A stretch of 55,461 nt of DNA from the NCBI GenBank assembly GCA_964369315.1, contig CAYJEJ010000005.1:1-55461 (forward strand), read 5' to 3'. The notes beneath the pieces were generated by a model. That model worked only from the letters and a program-made list of their open reading frames with translations, was not told the DNA's origin and did no database searches. Position numbers and translations under genes: made by a program. Below, piece by piece: positions 27,420-36,803 of this stretch. Numbering within the stretch: position 1 is the first letter of the stretch; each line of letters begins with the position of its first letter. This DNA comes from CAYJEJ01 sp964369315. GTDB taxonomy: Bacteria; Pseudomonadota; Alphaproteobacteria; UBA3830; JAIRWN01.

Positions 27420-27782
27420 TTGAAAAACAACAAATCACATTTCAAAAATGATGAGAAATCACAGCCCATTAAAACCCGTAGATTTTATAAACCTATACCA
27501 ATTTCCGATGTAGCATATATTATATGCAAGCCCACAATGGAAAAAATGGGGCTTATATTTTCAGAGTTATACTTAAATTGGGCGAATGTTGTAGGGGCAG
27601 AAATAAGTAAAATCTGTTGGCCGGAAAAAATATCTAAAAATAATTCTTCTGATTTGATTTTGACCTTAAAGGTTAATAAAGAAGCTGTGATTGAAGTTAA
27701 TTACTCTAAAAATAAAATATTAAAACTAGTCTGCGACTTTGTGGGCAATGATAAGATATTAGAGATAAAAATCTGTCATTAA
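27420..27782 (+). CDS. DUF721 (DciA-like) protein
   Basis: This 120-aa protein matches the DUF721 fold: LNWANVVGAEISKICWPEKI, then LILTLKVNKEAVIEVNYSKNKIL and a final strand (KILEIKI). DciA proteins of this family help load the replicative helicase in bacteria lacking DnaC. Replication function is inferred from the family. It starts with TTG shortly after AGGGA and lies 25 nt after secF. Confidence 0.75.
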   Translation: MKNNKSHFKNDEKSQPIKTRRFYKPIPISDVAYIICKPTMEKMGLIFSELYLNWANVVGAEISKICWPEKISKNNSSDLILTLKVNKEAVIEVNYSKNKILKLVCDFVGNDKILEIKICH

Positions 27783-27810
27783 TACGATTACGATGAAGTA
27801 TCGCCCTTTC

Positions 27811-28623
27811 TCATACGCTAATTTCAATCATTACAGGAACATGGTCTGATGGTCTTGGTTTTGCCCTATATTTTTTTAATACTGTAATAGATTTCAATAT
27901 ATTGACTGTGCACGGTGATGCCAATAAATAATCCAAACGTATCCCATGATTTTTCGCGAAACCACCAGCCCTATAGTCCCACCAAGTAAAGCTTTCTTCA
28001 AATTGCAAAGGCTCTTTATTCTGAGCATCAATTAATAAACCTTTTTGTTTAATATAATCAAAACTATCAACAAAACCTGATTTTTCTAATAATGCACCTA
28101 ATGAATTTCTTTCTTGAGTAGTGAAAAGCAGCCTTTCATTAAACAACTCTTTGTCCCAAACATCATTATCATTTATGGCGATATTAAAATCTCCGCCTAC
28201 TATAAAACATTCATTGGGATGTTGCTCTTTTTTAAGATAGTTCGTGAAAAATTCTAAAAACTCTAATTTTTGCAAATAATGTGGGCTGGCAACCTCGCGA
28301 CCATTTGGAACATAAATCGAGGCTATTCGAATTTTGTCCAATATGCACTCAATATAGCGTGCCTGTTGGTCTGTTTGTTCACAAAAACTGGTTATAACAT
28401 TTGCGATGGGATGTTTTGAAAGTATCGCAACGCCATTATAACTTTTTTGTCCATTTATCGCACAATTATATCCCTTATCAAAAAAATATTCAGATGGAAA
28501 CCTTTCTGTAACGGTCTTGATTTCCTGCAATAAGATTGCATCTGGACAATATTCATCAATTAGACAGCCGACTTGCTCAAGTCTACAGTTGATAGAATTT
28601 ACATTCCAAGTTACTATACGCAC
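27811..28623 (-). CDS. xth: Exodeoxyribonuclease III (AP endonuclease)
   Basis: This 270-aa enzyme has the exonuclease III order of motifs: MRIVTWNVNSI, LLQEIKT with the metal-binding glutamate, the tyrosine region ASIYVPNG, GGDFNIAINDNDVW, and the catalytic SDHVPVMIEI at the end. It cuts at abasic sites and removes 3' blocks, following the glycosylase encoded at 6.2 kb. It begins with GTG and is divergent from argS. Confidence 0.95.
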   Translation of the reverse strand: MRIVTWNVNSINCRLEQVGCLIDEYCPDAILLQEIKTVTERFPSEYFFDKGYNCAINGQKSYNGVAILSKHPIANVITSFCEQTDQQARYIECILDKIRIASIYVPNGREVASPHYLQKLEFLEFFTNYLKKEQHPNECFIVGGDFNIAINDNDVWDKELFNERLLFTTQERNSLGALLEKSGFVDSFDYIKQKGLLIDAQNKEPLQFEESFTWWDYRAGGFAKNHGIRLDYLLASPCTVNILKSITVLKKYRAKPRPSDHVPVMIEISV

Positions 28624-28673
28624 AGATAATAAGTCCCATAACGTTTTATGCGTTAATAATAGGAATAATTAAA

Positions 28674-30473
28674 GTGGAAACTCAAGACATTTTTTTCTCA
28701 TTTGAAATCATGGTAAAAAACGCCATATTGAACGTTGCAAAATCACACAGTGCTGATGCTCATGACAAAGTCACTGCTTTTTTAAAAGAAAAAAACATAA
28801 AAGTCGAAACACCCAAAGAACAAAAATTTGGCGATATGTCCACCAATGTCGCAATGATTTTTTCAAAAATTATTAATATTCCAACCAGAGAACTCGCGGA
28901 ATTATTAGTAAAAGAAATAGAGGCAGATAAACGAGTTTTCGCAGTAAACATCGCTGGTGCTGGCTTTGTTAACTGGTCGCTTAGCAAAGATTATGTGCAA
29001 GAATGCTTAAAAAGTGTTTTGAGCTTATATATACAAAACGCTGAATATAAATATGGTTTTCAAAATTTTGGAAATGCTCAGCGAGTGAACGTTGAATATG
29101 TCTCAGCCAACCCAACTGGTCCACTGCACGCGGGTCATGCGAGAGGAGCGGTGGTTGGTGATGTTTTGGCTAATTTATTAAATGCTGTCGGTTATGATGT
29201 AACAAAAGAATATTACATAAACGATGCTGGAAATCAGGTCAATTGTTTGGCGAGGTCTGTTTATCATAGATATAGCGAACTTTTGGGACAACAAGTTGGA
29301 GACCTGCCTGATAACTGCTATCCTGGAGAATATGTTTTTGAAATTGCAAAAAAACTTATCGAAATCCACGGCGATAAATTTTTAAATAAACCCGAGAGCG
29401 AGTGGCTCGAAACATTTAAACAATTTGCTGTTGACGACCAACTTGATTGTATAAAGCACGATTTGGCAGAAATTGGCATTCATCATGATGTTTTTGTTTC
29501 AGAAGCCGATATTTTGAAAAAAGGTTTAGCCGAAGAAACCTTGAATTATCTGAAAAAGAAAGACTTGGTATATTCAGGTGTGTTAACCCCTCCAAAGGGA
29601 AAGGTCATAGAAGACTGGGAGCCAAAAGAACAAACCCTTTTTAAATCAACACAGTTTGGTGATGAGGTTGATAGACCATTAATAAAATCAGACGGACACT
29701 ATACATACTTTGCATCTGATATAGCATATCACAAGACAAAAATTGAAAGAAAATATGATAAAATCATAAACTTTTGGGGCGCTGACCATGGCGGGTATGT
29801 CAAGCGTATGGAAGCGGCCGTCAATGCCCTCGCTGATGATAAAAACAGCTTTGAATTTAAAGTCAAAATATGTCAATTAGTTAAGTTCATACGCTCTGGA
29901 AAGGATGTAAAAATGTCTAAGCGTGCGGGAACTTTTGTTTCTTTACGTGACGTCATTAATGCGGTTGGACGAGATGTGGTGCGTTTTATCATGCTCACAA
30001 GAAGAGATGACGTTGTGCTGGACTTTGATTTTGACCAAGTTGTCTCACAAAGTCGCGAAAACCCTGTGTTCTACGTGCAATATGCTCATGCCCGCATCTG
30101 TTCAGTATTTCGGCAATATAAAGAAACCTTTGGAGGTGATATAAACACATCAACACTCAGCCAAGCAATCAACTCGTTAAGCCTGTCTGATGAAGAGCTG
30201 GATGTCGTGAAAACATTACTGCACTGGCCAAAGGTTATTAGCATTGCTGCACATGCATTTGAGCCGCATAAAATTGCTTTTTACCTCCAAGCCCTTGCTT
30301 CAAAATTTCATACACTGTGGAATGCGGGCAAGACAGATTTATCGCTTAGGTTTATTAATCGTGATAATCAACAAGAAACGTTATCAAAAATGATTGTGCT
30401 TTATTTGATAAAAGCTGTGATGTCGGTCGGATTTGAAATAATAGGGGTCATTCCTGTAGAAGAACTTCGTTAA
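28674..30473 (+). CDS. argS: Arginine--tRNA ligase
   Basis: This 599-aa class I synthetase has the ArgRS N-terminal domain (DKVTAFLKEKNIKVE...), the HIGH-type box PLHAGHARGAVVGD, the KMSKRAG loop near residue 415 and a DALR anticodon-binding domain with VQYAHARICSVFR. It charges tRNA-Arg. The GTG start follows AGGA by about 9 nt. It is followed immediately by a SPOR protein gene, a common alphaproteobacterial pairing. Confidence 0.96.
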   Translation: METQDIFFSFEIMVKNAILNVAKSHSADAHDKVTAFLKEKNIKVETPKEQKFGDMSTNVAMIFSKIINIPTRELAELLVKEIEADKRVFAVNIAGAGFVNWSLSKDYVQECLKSVLSLYIQNAEYKYGFQNFGNAQRVNVEYVSANPTGPLHAGHARGAVVGDVLANLLNAVGYDVTKEYYINDAGNQVNCLARSVYHRYSELLGQQVGDLPDNCYPGEYVFEIAKKLIEIHGDKFLNKPESEWLETFKQFAVDDQLDCIKHDLAEIGIHHDVFVSEADILKKGLAEETLNYLKKKDLVYSGVLTPPKGKVIEDWEPKEQTLFKSTQFGDEVDRPLIKSDGHYTYFASDIAYHKTKIERKYDKIINFWGADHGGYVKRMEAAVNALADDKNSFEFKVKICQLVKFIRSGKDVKMSKRAGTFVSLRDVINAVGRDVVRFIMLTRRDDVVLDFDFDQVVSQSRENPVFYVQYAHARICSVFRQYKETFGGDINTSTLSQAINSLSLSDEELDVVKTLLHWPKVISIAAHAFEPHKIAFYLQALASKFHTLWNAGKTDLSLRFINRDNQQETLSKMIVLYLIKAVMSVGFEIIGVIPVEELR

Positions 30474-30475
30474 AA

Positions 30476-31171
30476 ATGCTCAAAGTCAAAGATATACTTA
30501 ATTTGCATTATAAAAGCATTATTATATGTTTTGGCGTGTTTATATCGGCGATTATTTTATATTTTTGCCTTCAACCCAATGATGATGTTGTCATATTAAT
30601 CAAACCCAAGACAACACCTATTAGGGTAAAACCCGCTCAAAATGAGGTTCTGGTTCCTCATCAAGATAAAGAGATTTATCAAAACTTAAATTCTGCAAGC
30701 ACCCCCTTAAACTTAAAAGAGCGTTTGGTTCATAGGGCAGAGCTTCCAATAGATTCATTTGTTGATGCAAAACAAAAAGAAGACTCCCCGGTTCAAAGTG
30801 AAGGCAACCAAACCCCAAACACTGATAACCTTGAAGACCACTCAAATTCAGACGATAAAATCGCTGAAATATTGGAAGAGTGTAACCCACAAAATCCCGC
30901 AAAAGGCACCAAAGCTTTCACACTCCAAATCGCCACATGCCAATCAGAACAAATCGCTCTTATTGAAAAAGAAAGAATTGGAGTAATCATAAAACAAATA
31001 GACGAGCTTAAAAAACAACCTCTTACAATAAAAAAGTTAAAAACTGAAACAGGTTTTATTTATCGCATTTTATTTGGTCAATTTGCAACAAAACTCGAAG
31101 CCCAAAATTGTTTGAATAAATTAACAAAACATTCCAATCTTAAACCTTTTATATTAAATGCGGTGAACTAA
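30476..31171 (+). CDS. SPOR-domain membrane protein
   Basis: This 231-aa protein has a single membrane segment (about 14-31), a long charged low-complexity periplasmic linker, and a C-terminal SPOR-like domain (AFTLQIATCQSEQIALIEKE ... FIYRILFGQFATKLEAQNC). SPOR domains bind denuded peptidoglycan at the septum. It starts 2 nt after argS and ends 2 nt before the site-2 protease, so it is in the argS operon. In relatives nagZ and scpA-scpB usually follow; they are absent here. Confidence 0.85.
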   Translation: MLKVKDILNLHYKSIIICFGVFISAIILYFCLQPNDDVVILIKPKTTPIRVKPAQNEVLVPHQDKEIYQNLNSASTPLNLKERLVHRAELPIDSFVDAKQKEDSPVQSEGNQTPNTDNLEDHSNSDDKIAEILEECNPQNPAKGTKAFTLQIATCQSEQIALIEKERIGVIIKQIDELKKQPLTIKKLKTETGFIYRILFGQFATKLEAQNCLNKLTKHSNLKPFILNAVN

Positions 31172-31173
31172 AA

Positions 31174-31851
31174 ATGTCGTCAATCATGCATATTTTTATA
31201 CAAGTAACAGTTTTATTAATTTCAATCATATTACATGAAATAAGCCATGGTTATGTCGCGTATTTATGTGGCGATAGAACTGCAAAACACCTTGGAAGGC
31301 TGACCCTGAACCCCATAAAACACGTCGATTTGTTTGGGAGCATCATTATCCCGCTTATGTTAAAGTTGAGTGGTAGCGGTTTTATATTTGGTTATGCCAA
31401 GCCAGTTCCCGTTAACCCAAACAACTTTAAAAACGAAAAATCAGGGTCTTTTTTTGTTTCAATTGCAGGACCGTTGACTAATGTGATATTGGCGATTTGT
31501 TGCACTTTTTTGTTAAAAACATTGTTACATTTTGACAACAACCCCAACTCGATTATCGTTCAGTTTTTGATATTTGGGGTTATGATAAATTGCGTTTTAT
31601 CTATATTTAATATGATTCCAATATTACCGCTTGATGGGGGTAGGGTGCTTTGCTCGATTTTACCAGAAAAAATAGCATATAATTTTTATAAAACAGAAAA
31701 GTTTGGTATGTTGATAGTGTTATTCGTTGGCGTTTTTGGCTCATCCCTACAACAAATGACGGGCTTACCATTAGATTTCATTGGAAATGTTTTTGCACCG
31801 TTATGTAATTTTGTGTATACTAGCTTGTTAAGTTTTGCTATTTCTTTTTAA
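31174..31851 (+). CDS. Site-2 protease-like membrane metalloprotease (M50)
   Basis: This 225-aa integral membrane protein has the zinc motif HEISH (21-25) in ILHEISHGYVAYLCGD and the third ligand in LPLDGGRVL (Asp154). The compact form lacks the PDZ domain of RseP. M50 enzymes cut membrane proteins within the bilayer, for example anti-sigma factors. Its target is unknown. It sits between the SPOR gene and serS. Confidence 0.92.
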   Translation: MSSIMHIFIQVTVLLISIILHEISHGYVAYLCGDRTAKHLGRLTLNPIKHVDLFGSIIIPLMLKLSGSGFIFGYAKPVPVNPNNFKNEKSGSFFVSIAGPLTNVILAICCTFLLKTLLHFDNNPNSIIVQFLIFGVMINCVLSIFNMIPILPLDGGRVLCSILPEKIAYNFYKTEKFGMLIVLFVGVFGSSLQQMTGLPLDFIGNVFAPLCNFVYTSLLSFAISF

Positions 31852-31882
31852 AGTAATCTTTGAGAGATGAGTTTTATAAATA

Positions 31883-33187
31883 ATGCATGATATAAAATAT
31901 ATTCGCAACCACCCTGAACAGTTCGATAGGCACCTATCCAGACGCGGCGTTAATGACGTCTCATCATCTGAAATTTTATCTTTAGATAAAGAGCATCGAC
32001 ACAACCTTCAAGAGCTCCAAGATGCTCAACAACTTAAAAATGACATCGCTCAAAATATAGGAAAGTTGAAAGCTTCGGGCGGTGACAGTTCGCAAGAAAT
32101 ATCTGAGTTAATGAAAAAGGCAACTGAAGTCCGTGAAAAAATAGAATTTTTTTCCAACTCATGTTCAAATTTGCAAACGAAAATACAAGAAATTTTATCT
32201 TATATCCCCAACATACTTGAAGACGACGTCCCCGATGGAAAAGATGAAACGAACAACTTACAAAAACGTCTTTGGGGAAACATAAAAACATTTGATTTTG
32301 ACCCAAAACCGCATTATGAAATTGGCGAAGCCTTGGGGATGATGGACTTTGAGACCGCTTCAAAGGTCGCTGGGAGCCGATTTGTTTTTTTAAATCGAGA
32401 TTTGGCTAAGTTAGAGCGTGCTTTGGCAAATTTCATGCTCGATAATCACACAACCCATTATGGATACACAGAGTTCATATCACCCATGTTGGTCAATTCT
32501 GATTCTGTCTTTGGGGTTGGGCAGTTGCCAAAATTTGCCGATGATATGTTTAAAACAACCGATGATAGGTGGCTCATTTCAACCGCCGAAGTGTCCCTGT
32601 CAAATATTGTCAGAGACAAAATCATAGAATCAGAAAAGCTTCCCCTGAGGTTGACCGCCTATACACCATGTTTTAGGTCAGAGGCCGGCTCAGCAGGAAA
32701 AGATACCCGCGGGATGATAAGAATGCACCAATTCAGTAAAGTTGAGATGGTCTCTATCGTGAAACCAGAAGATAGCAAAAATGAACACGAAAGAATGACC
32801 TCAATCGCGGAAGAGTTGCTAAAAAAACTTGAGCTTCCGTATCGCGTTATGTGTTTGTGCAGTGGGGATACGGGCTTTGCATCTCAAAAGACCTATGATA
32901 TCGAGGTTTGGCTCCCTAGTTATAAAAACTATCGCGAGATATCTAGCTGTTCCAATTGTGGCTCTTTTCAAGCCAGAAGAATGAACGCTAGGTTTAAAAC
33001 CATCGAAGATGGAAAGAAAAAAATTGATTATTTACATACATTAAATGGTTCTGGTCTTCCCATAGGTCGAACTATCGTCGCTATATTAGAAAATTACCAA
33101 CAATCTGATGGTTGCGTCGTGATACCTGATGTTTTACGTAAATATATGGGGGATACAAAGGAGATAAAATCAAATGTCAGTCTGTAA
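31883..33187 (+). CDS. serS: Serine--tRNA ligase
   Basis: This 434-aa class II synthetase has the N-terminal coiled-coil arm (about 30-105), TPCFRSEAGSAGKDTRGMIR (motif 2), EISSCSNCGSFQARRMNARF and NGSGLPIGRTIVAILENYQQ (motif 3). It charges tRNA-Ser. It starts a serS-surE-nlpD-yajC run; its end overlaps surE by 14 nt. Confidence 0.96.
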   Translation: MHDIKYIRNHPEQFDRHLSRRGVNDVSSSEILSLDKEHRHNLQELQDAQQLKNDIAQNIGKLKASGGDSSQEISELMKKATEVREKIEFFSNSCSNLQTKIQEILSYIPNILEDDVPDGKDETNNLQKRLWGNIKTFDFDPKPHYEIGEALGMMDFETASKVAGSRFVFLNRDLAKLERALANFMLDNHTTHYGYTEFISPMLVNSDSVFGVGQLPKFADDMFKTTDDRWLISTAEVSLSNIVRDKIIESEKLPLRLTAYTPCFRSEAGSAGKDTRGMIRMHQFSKVEMVSIVKPEDSKNEHERMTSIAEELLKKLELPYRVMCLCSGDTGFASQKTYDIEVWLPSYKNYREISSCSNCGSFQARRMNARFKTIEDGKKKIDYLHTLNGSGLPIGRTIVAILENYQQSDGCVVIPDVLRKYMGDTKEIKSNVSL

Positions 33188-33992
33188 AACTAAAAAAAAC
33201 TTATCCAGTTTAAGGATTTTGATTTGTAATGATGACGGTATCCAGTCGCAAGGCATCAAAACGCTTGAGCGTGTTGCAAAAACCATTTCGCCCGATGTTT
33301 GGGTTGTTGCACCTGAATATGAGCAAAGCGGTCGAGGAAATGCATTGACTTTGTCTGAGTCTTTAAGAATTCGTGAGGTCTCCCCTAGGAGATTTTCTAT
33401 AACAGGAACACCTGCAGATTGTGTGATTTTAGCGATAAACCACATATTGGCTGAAAAAAAACCCGACCTAATTTTAAGTGGGATAAATCATGGGTCGAAT
33501 ATAAGTGAGGTGGCGTTTATCTCGGGCACTATTGGTGCAGCAAATACTGGCTCAAGCCATCTAATAAAAAGCATTGCCATTAGTCAGGAATGCGAGCGGG
33601 GTGGGGTGCCTAAACTAGCCACACCAGAATATTTTTTACCAGGTATTATTAAAAAACTTATGGGCTTTAATTGGCCAGAGCGTGTGTTTATGAACATCAA
33701 CTTTCCCGATGCGTTACCAGGCAACGTTAATAATAAGGTGGAGGTTTTACCGCAAGGATTTATTGGTTTGGATTGGGACGTGATGGAGCGACCAGACCCG
33801 AATGGCTCGCCATATTTTTGGCTTAGTGGAAACTGGCGGATGAATAACCATGAGAATTCAAAAACGAAAACAGACGCTAGTATAGTCACTGATACTTCTC
33901 TTATTAGTATAACACCGATGTTGGCGACATTTACGGCTGAAAATTGTATTGATGATTTAAGAAAACATTTTTCTAATTCTCCTGTGGCTTAG
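33174..33992 (+). CDS. surE: 5'/3'-nucleotidase SurE
   Basis: This 272-aa protein has the SurE metal-site ILICNDDGIQSQGI, APEYEQSGRGNALT, ITGTPADCV and LILSGINHGSNI followed by SGTIGAA. It dephosphorylates nucleoside monophosphates, often in stationary phase. The start lies within serS, suggesting translational coupling. A few residues before the catalytic start extend the N-terminus. Confidence 0.95.
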   Translation: MSVCKTKKNLSSLRILICNDDGIQSQGIKTLERVAKTISPDVWVVAPEYEQSGRGNALTLSESLRIREVSPRRFSITGTPADCVILAINHILAEKKPDLILSGINHGSNISEVAFISGTIGAANTGSSHLIKSIAISQECERGGVPKLATPEYFLPGIIKKLMGFNWPERVFMNINFPDALPGNVNNKVEVLPQGFIGLDWDVMERPDPNGSPYFWLSGNWRMNNHENSKTKTDASIVTDTSLISITPMLATFTAENCIDDLRKHFSNSPVA

Positions 33993-34007
33993 TTGAAAAC
34001 AATTAAT

Positions 34008-34925
34008 ATGAAACGATTTTTTTTAAGTAATTTATTTATTATAACTTCTGCCTTGTTGTTACTTGCTGGTTGTTCTAGCCGAAGGGTTCCTGCACCTGTT
34101 GAATATGGAGCATTAAATGAGAAAACTTTATCGAGTGATAATATCAAACAATTTACCCAACAACACAAAGTTATCGCTGGTGATACTATTTTTAGCATAG
34201 CTAACCAATACATGGTTACAGTTTATGCAATAATGAAGGCAAATAACTTACGCAATTCTAACCTAAGAATTGGACAACTCCTTATTATTCCTCAACATTC
34301 TGCCAATAAGGGCGTTCAAATTGAAACTGTCGAAGTCATTTCGACCGCCCCTATTGTAAAGAGCAATGATTCTTCTGATTTTTCTCATAAAGAAGCTCCT
34401 TCATTCAATGACAGTGCGATAAACTCAAGAATCAATAAAAAGCTGGGTAGTAAAAACAAAGAAAAATTACCTCCTTCGAAAGATTTAGAAAAAAAACTCG
34501 ACCAAAAGCTCTCTATTCTTAAATCTAACAAATCTGGTGGGGGCGAAACTTTTAATAAAGAGGTTTTATTATCTAAGCCATTGAACGGCAAGATAGTTTT
34601 GCATTTTCATGAAAAAACCAAAGCTGGTAAACTCAATGATGGGATAGATATTATTGGAACGCCTAATCAAATGATTTCAGCAGCAGCTGATGGCATAGTT
34701 TTGTTCGCAGGGAATAAACTAAAATCATATGGTAATATGGTCATCATTAAACATAACAATGAGGTTATGACCGTTTATTGCCATCTATCAAAAATTTCAA
34801 TAAAAAAGGGCGACAGCATCAAGCGAGGGCAAAAAATCGGAACCACCGCTAAGGAAGGACGCCTACACTTCGAAGTCAGAAAGAATAAACAAGCCGTTGA
34901 CCCCATGACTTTTTTAAAAAAATAA
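34008..34925 (+). CDS. NlpD-like lipoprotein: LysM plus degenerate LytM/M23 domain
   Basis: This 305-aa lipoprotein has a signal with lipobox (LLLLAGC, Cys22), a LysM domain (HKVIAGDTIFSIANQYMVTV ... LRIGQLLIIP), a variable charged linker and a C-terminal LytM domain. Two zinc ligands of catalytic M23 enzymes appear replaced: the HxxxD site reads NDGID, and the HxH site reads GRLHFEVR. It therefore resembles NlpD/EnvC-type activators of cell-wall amidases rather than a hydrolase. Start 34008 gives a normal signal; TTG 33993 is an alternative. Confidence 0.88.
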   Translation: MKRFFLSNLFIITSALLLLAGCSSRRVPAPVEYGALNEKTLSSDNIKQFTQQHKVIAGDTIFSIANQYMVTVYAIMKANNLRNSNLRIGQLLIIPQHSANKGVQIETVEVISTAPIVKSNDSSDFSHKEAPSFNDSAINSRINKKLGSKNKEKLPPSKDLEKKLDQKLSILKSNKSGGGETFNKEVLLSKPLNGKIVLHFHEKTKAGKLNDGIDIIGTPNQMISAAADGIVLFAGNKLKSYGNMVIIKHNNEVMTVYCHLSKISIKKGDSIKRGQKIGTTAKEGRLHFEVRKNKQAVDPMTFLKK

Positions 34926-34946
34926 TCATTATTCACTAAATGATTA
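34923..34946 (+). terminator. AT-rich hairpin after the nlpD-like gene
   Basis: TAATCATT (34923-34930) pairs with AATGATTA (34939-34946) around an 8-nt loop, followed by CAATTTTATGTTTTTG. The stem is perfect but AT-only at most positions, so it is a weak terminator at best. It lies between the surE-nlpD run and yajC, which has its own ribosome site (GGAG at 34992). Confidence 0.4.
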
Positions 34947-35004
34947 CAATTTTATGTTTTTGTGTTATATTTCTCTCGTTGTTATCTATTTGGAGATTTT
35001 ATAG

Positions 35005-35439
35005 ATGTTTTTTGAGAGTGCATTTGCTCAGCAGGGTGGGGAACAGGCTTCTTTTGGTATTATGAACTTGCTTCCGATACTTTTGATATTTGTCATATTT
35101 TATTTTTTATTATTCAGACCTCAACAAAAAAAAGAAAAAGCTCGTCAAAACATGCTAAGTAGCTTGTCTAGAGGGGATAAGGTGGTCACAAGTGGTGGCA
35201 TTATTGGTGTTGTTCATCGAGTTGCTGACAAAGAAATAGTCCTTGAGATTGCTGATGGTGTAAATGTCACCGTTTTGAGGTCGACCATTGTTGAAATATA
35301 TTCAAAAGATTCTTCAGCGAAAAATGATACTCCTTCTGATGATAAAAAACCAGCCGTGCCGAGCAGCAAAAAAACAGCTAGCAAATCAACCGAAAAAAAA
35401 GTGACTAAAAAAGCAAAGGCAGATTCTGCAAAGGGTTAA
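35005..35439 (+). CDS. yajC: Preprotein translocase accessory subunit YajC
   Basis: This 144-aa protein has an N-terminal membrane helix (about 21-37, MNLLPILLIFVIFYFLLFRP) followed by QQKKEKARQ and the small cytosolic domain SLSRGDKVVTSGGIIGVV. A Lys-, Ser- and Thr-rich tail of some 40 residues is longer than in E. coli. It associates with SecDF. It is cut off from secDF, which lie about 8 kb upstream, and is followed by the accessory island. Confidence 0.93.
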   Translation: MFFESAFAQQGGEQASFGIMNLLPILLIFVIFYFLLFRPQQKKEKARQNMLSSLSRGDKVVTSGGIIGVVHRVADKEIVLEIADGVNVTVLRSTIVEIYSKDSSAKNDTPSDDKKPAVPSSKKTASKSTEKKVTKKAKADSAKG

Positions 35440-35483
35440 TTAATATCAAAAAAGGAATTTTATCTGGTATCAATGATGGTGTT

Positions 35484-36692
35484 TTATACACTAGCTTGGT
35501 CTAAAATTTTAACCAAGCATCTTCCTAAATGATACGACATGTTTACAGGTACAGCATTTCCTATTTGTTTGTATTGAGATGAAAGAGACCCATGGAAAGT
35601 CCAAGCATCTGGAAATGTCTGTATTCTGGCGTATTCTCTTATACTTAAAGGACGTGTTTCTTTTGGATGACACCTTTCAGTTTGTTTTTGAGCTGGAGCA
35701 CAGGTTAGTGTTAAACTTGGTTCATCCCAAGATAAGCGTCTTGCCATACCTGTTTTCCCTCCAGAAAGATAGAAACTTTTTCCCATATAATCTTGTTGTA
35801 AATCTAAAGGTAAATTTTTCCAATAACCGCCTTCCGGAATTAGTTGCAATATATCATATTTTTTTTTCGAATATCTTTGCCCATCGGATTGAGGGCAGTC
35901 TTTTAAAGCTTCACGCAAAGAAATTGTATAATCTTTTTCCTCAGGAAAGATAAAAGGAACATTTAAATCATTTCTAATTGCCATGATAATTAGGCGTTCT
36001 CGTTTCTGCGGTACATCTAAATATTGAGCCTTTAATATTTTATAACAAACCTTATACCCCAATCCTTCTAATACTTTAATCATCGTGATTAACGTTTTTC
36101 CATTATTATGCATTAATAGACCACGAACATTTTCTCCTATAGCGATTTTAGGATTACTTTCTTTTATACACCGAGCAAACTCAAAAAATAAAGTTCCCCT
36201 CACATCATCAAAGCCTAAGCTTTTACCAGCATAACTGAAAGACTGACATGGAAATCCAGCCTGAACAATATCAACATCTCCTCTATACTTAGAGAAAGTA
36301 ACATTTTTTATGTCATCACAGATGATATTCATGTTATTAGAAAAATTTTTGTTTAAAGTTTTCGTTGCATTTTTATCCATTTCGTTTAATAATATGTGGT
36401 TCAATCCAGCATTTTCAAAACCTAAAGCCGTGCCTCCAGCTCCTGCGAATAATTCTATTACAGAATAGTTGCTTTTTTTATTGCTTCTTAAAATTTGGAA
36501 TTTATTTTCATTATGGTTTGAATTTAATTTATTATATAAACGAGTAACCTCATCTAAATTAAAAAGACGATAATTATTTTTAGAGCGAAAAGATTTTATT
36601 AATCCTTTTTTATCCCATCTTCTAACTGTATCAACTGATACATTCAATTTTTTACTTACATCAGCAACACTTAACAACATTATATTTACCAT
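35484..36692 (-). CDS. DNA cytosine-5 methyltransferase with N-terminal MerR-type HTH
   Basis: Residues 5-55 are a MerR/excisionase-like helix-turn-helix (SVADVSKKLNVSVDTVRRWD). Residues 77-402 are a C5 methyltransferase: motif I ELFAGAGGTALGF, motif IV AGFPCQSFS with catalytic Cys149, motif VI GENVRG (187-189), motif VIII PQKRERL, and the late motifs IREYARIQTFPD and IGNAVPV. It probably methylates the recognition site of the divergent Eco47II-like endonuclease. The HTH suggests that the enzyme regulates its own or the nuclease promoter, as known for other HTH-fused methylases. ATG 36680 is an alternative start. No clear Shine-Dalgarno was seen. Confidence 0.93.
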   Translation of the reverse strand: MVNIMLLSVADVSKKLNVSVDTVRRWDKKGLIKSFRSKNNYRLFNLDEVTRLYNKLNSNHNENKFQILRSNKKSNYSVIELFAGAGGTALGFENAGLNHILLNEMDKNATKTLNKNFSNNMNIICDDIKNVTFSKYRGDVDIVQAGFPCQSFSYAGKSLGFDDVRGTLFFEFARCIKESNPKIAIGENVRGLLMHNNGKTLITMIKVLEGLGYKVCYKILKAQYLDVPQKRERLIIMAIRNDLNVPFIFPEEKDYTISLREALKDCPQSDGQRYSKKKYDILQLIPEGGYWKNLPLDLQQDYMGKSFYLSGGKTGMARRLSWDEPSLTLTCAPAQKQTERCHPKETRPLSIREYARIQTFPDAWTFHGSLSSQYKQIGNAVPVNMSYHLGRCLVKILDQASV

Positions 36693-36721
36693 GAAATTAT
36701 TATATAACTGATAGTATCATT

Positions 36722-36747
36722 ACCCTTGCCTTATGCAAGGGTTTTTT
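36722..36747 (+). promoter_or_regulatory. Hairpin with T-run between divergent methylase and endonuclease genes
   Basis: ACCCTTGC (36722-36729) pairs perfectly with GCAAGGGT (36735-36742) around a 5-nt loop and is followed by more T, the form of an intrinsic terminator on the plus strand. It lies between two divergent starts, where no gene needs ending. It may stop antisense transcripts arising from within the methylase gene, act as a leader attenuator ahead of the endonuclease, or be an operator for the HTH. A TATAAT near 36780 could be the -10 of the endonuclease gene downstream of it. Confidence 0.6.
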
Positions 36748-36803
36748 AATGATTATTTTTTTCTTTATGTTACACTTCTTTTATAATTTGAGTTATAGGA
36801 CGT

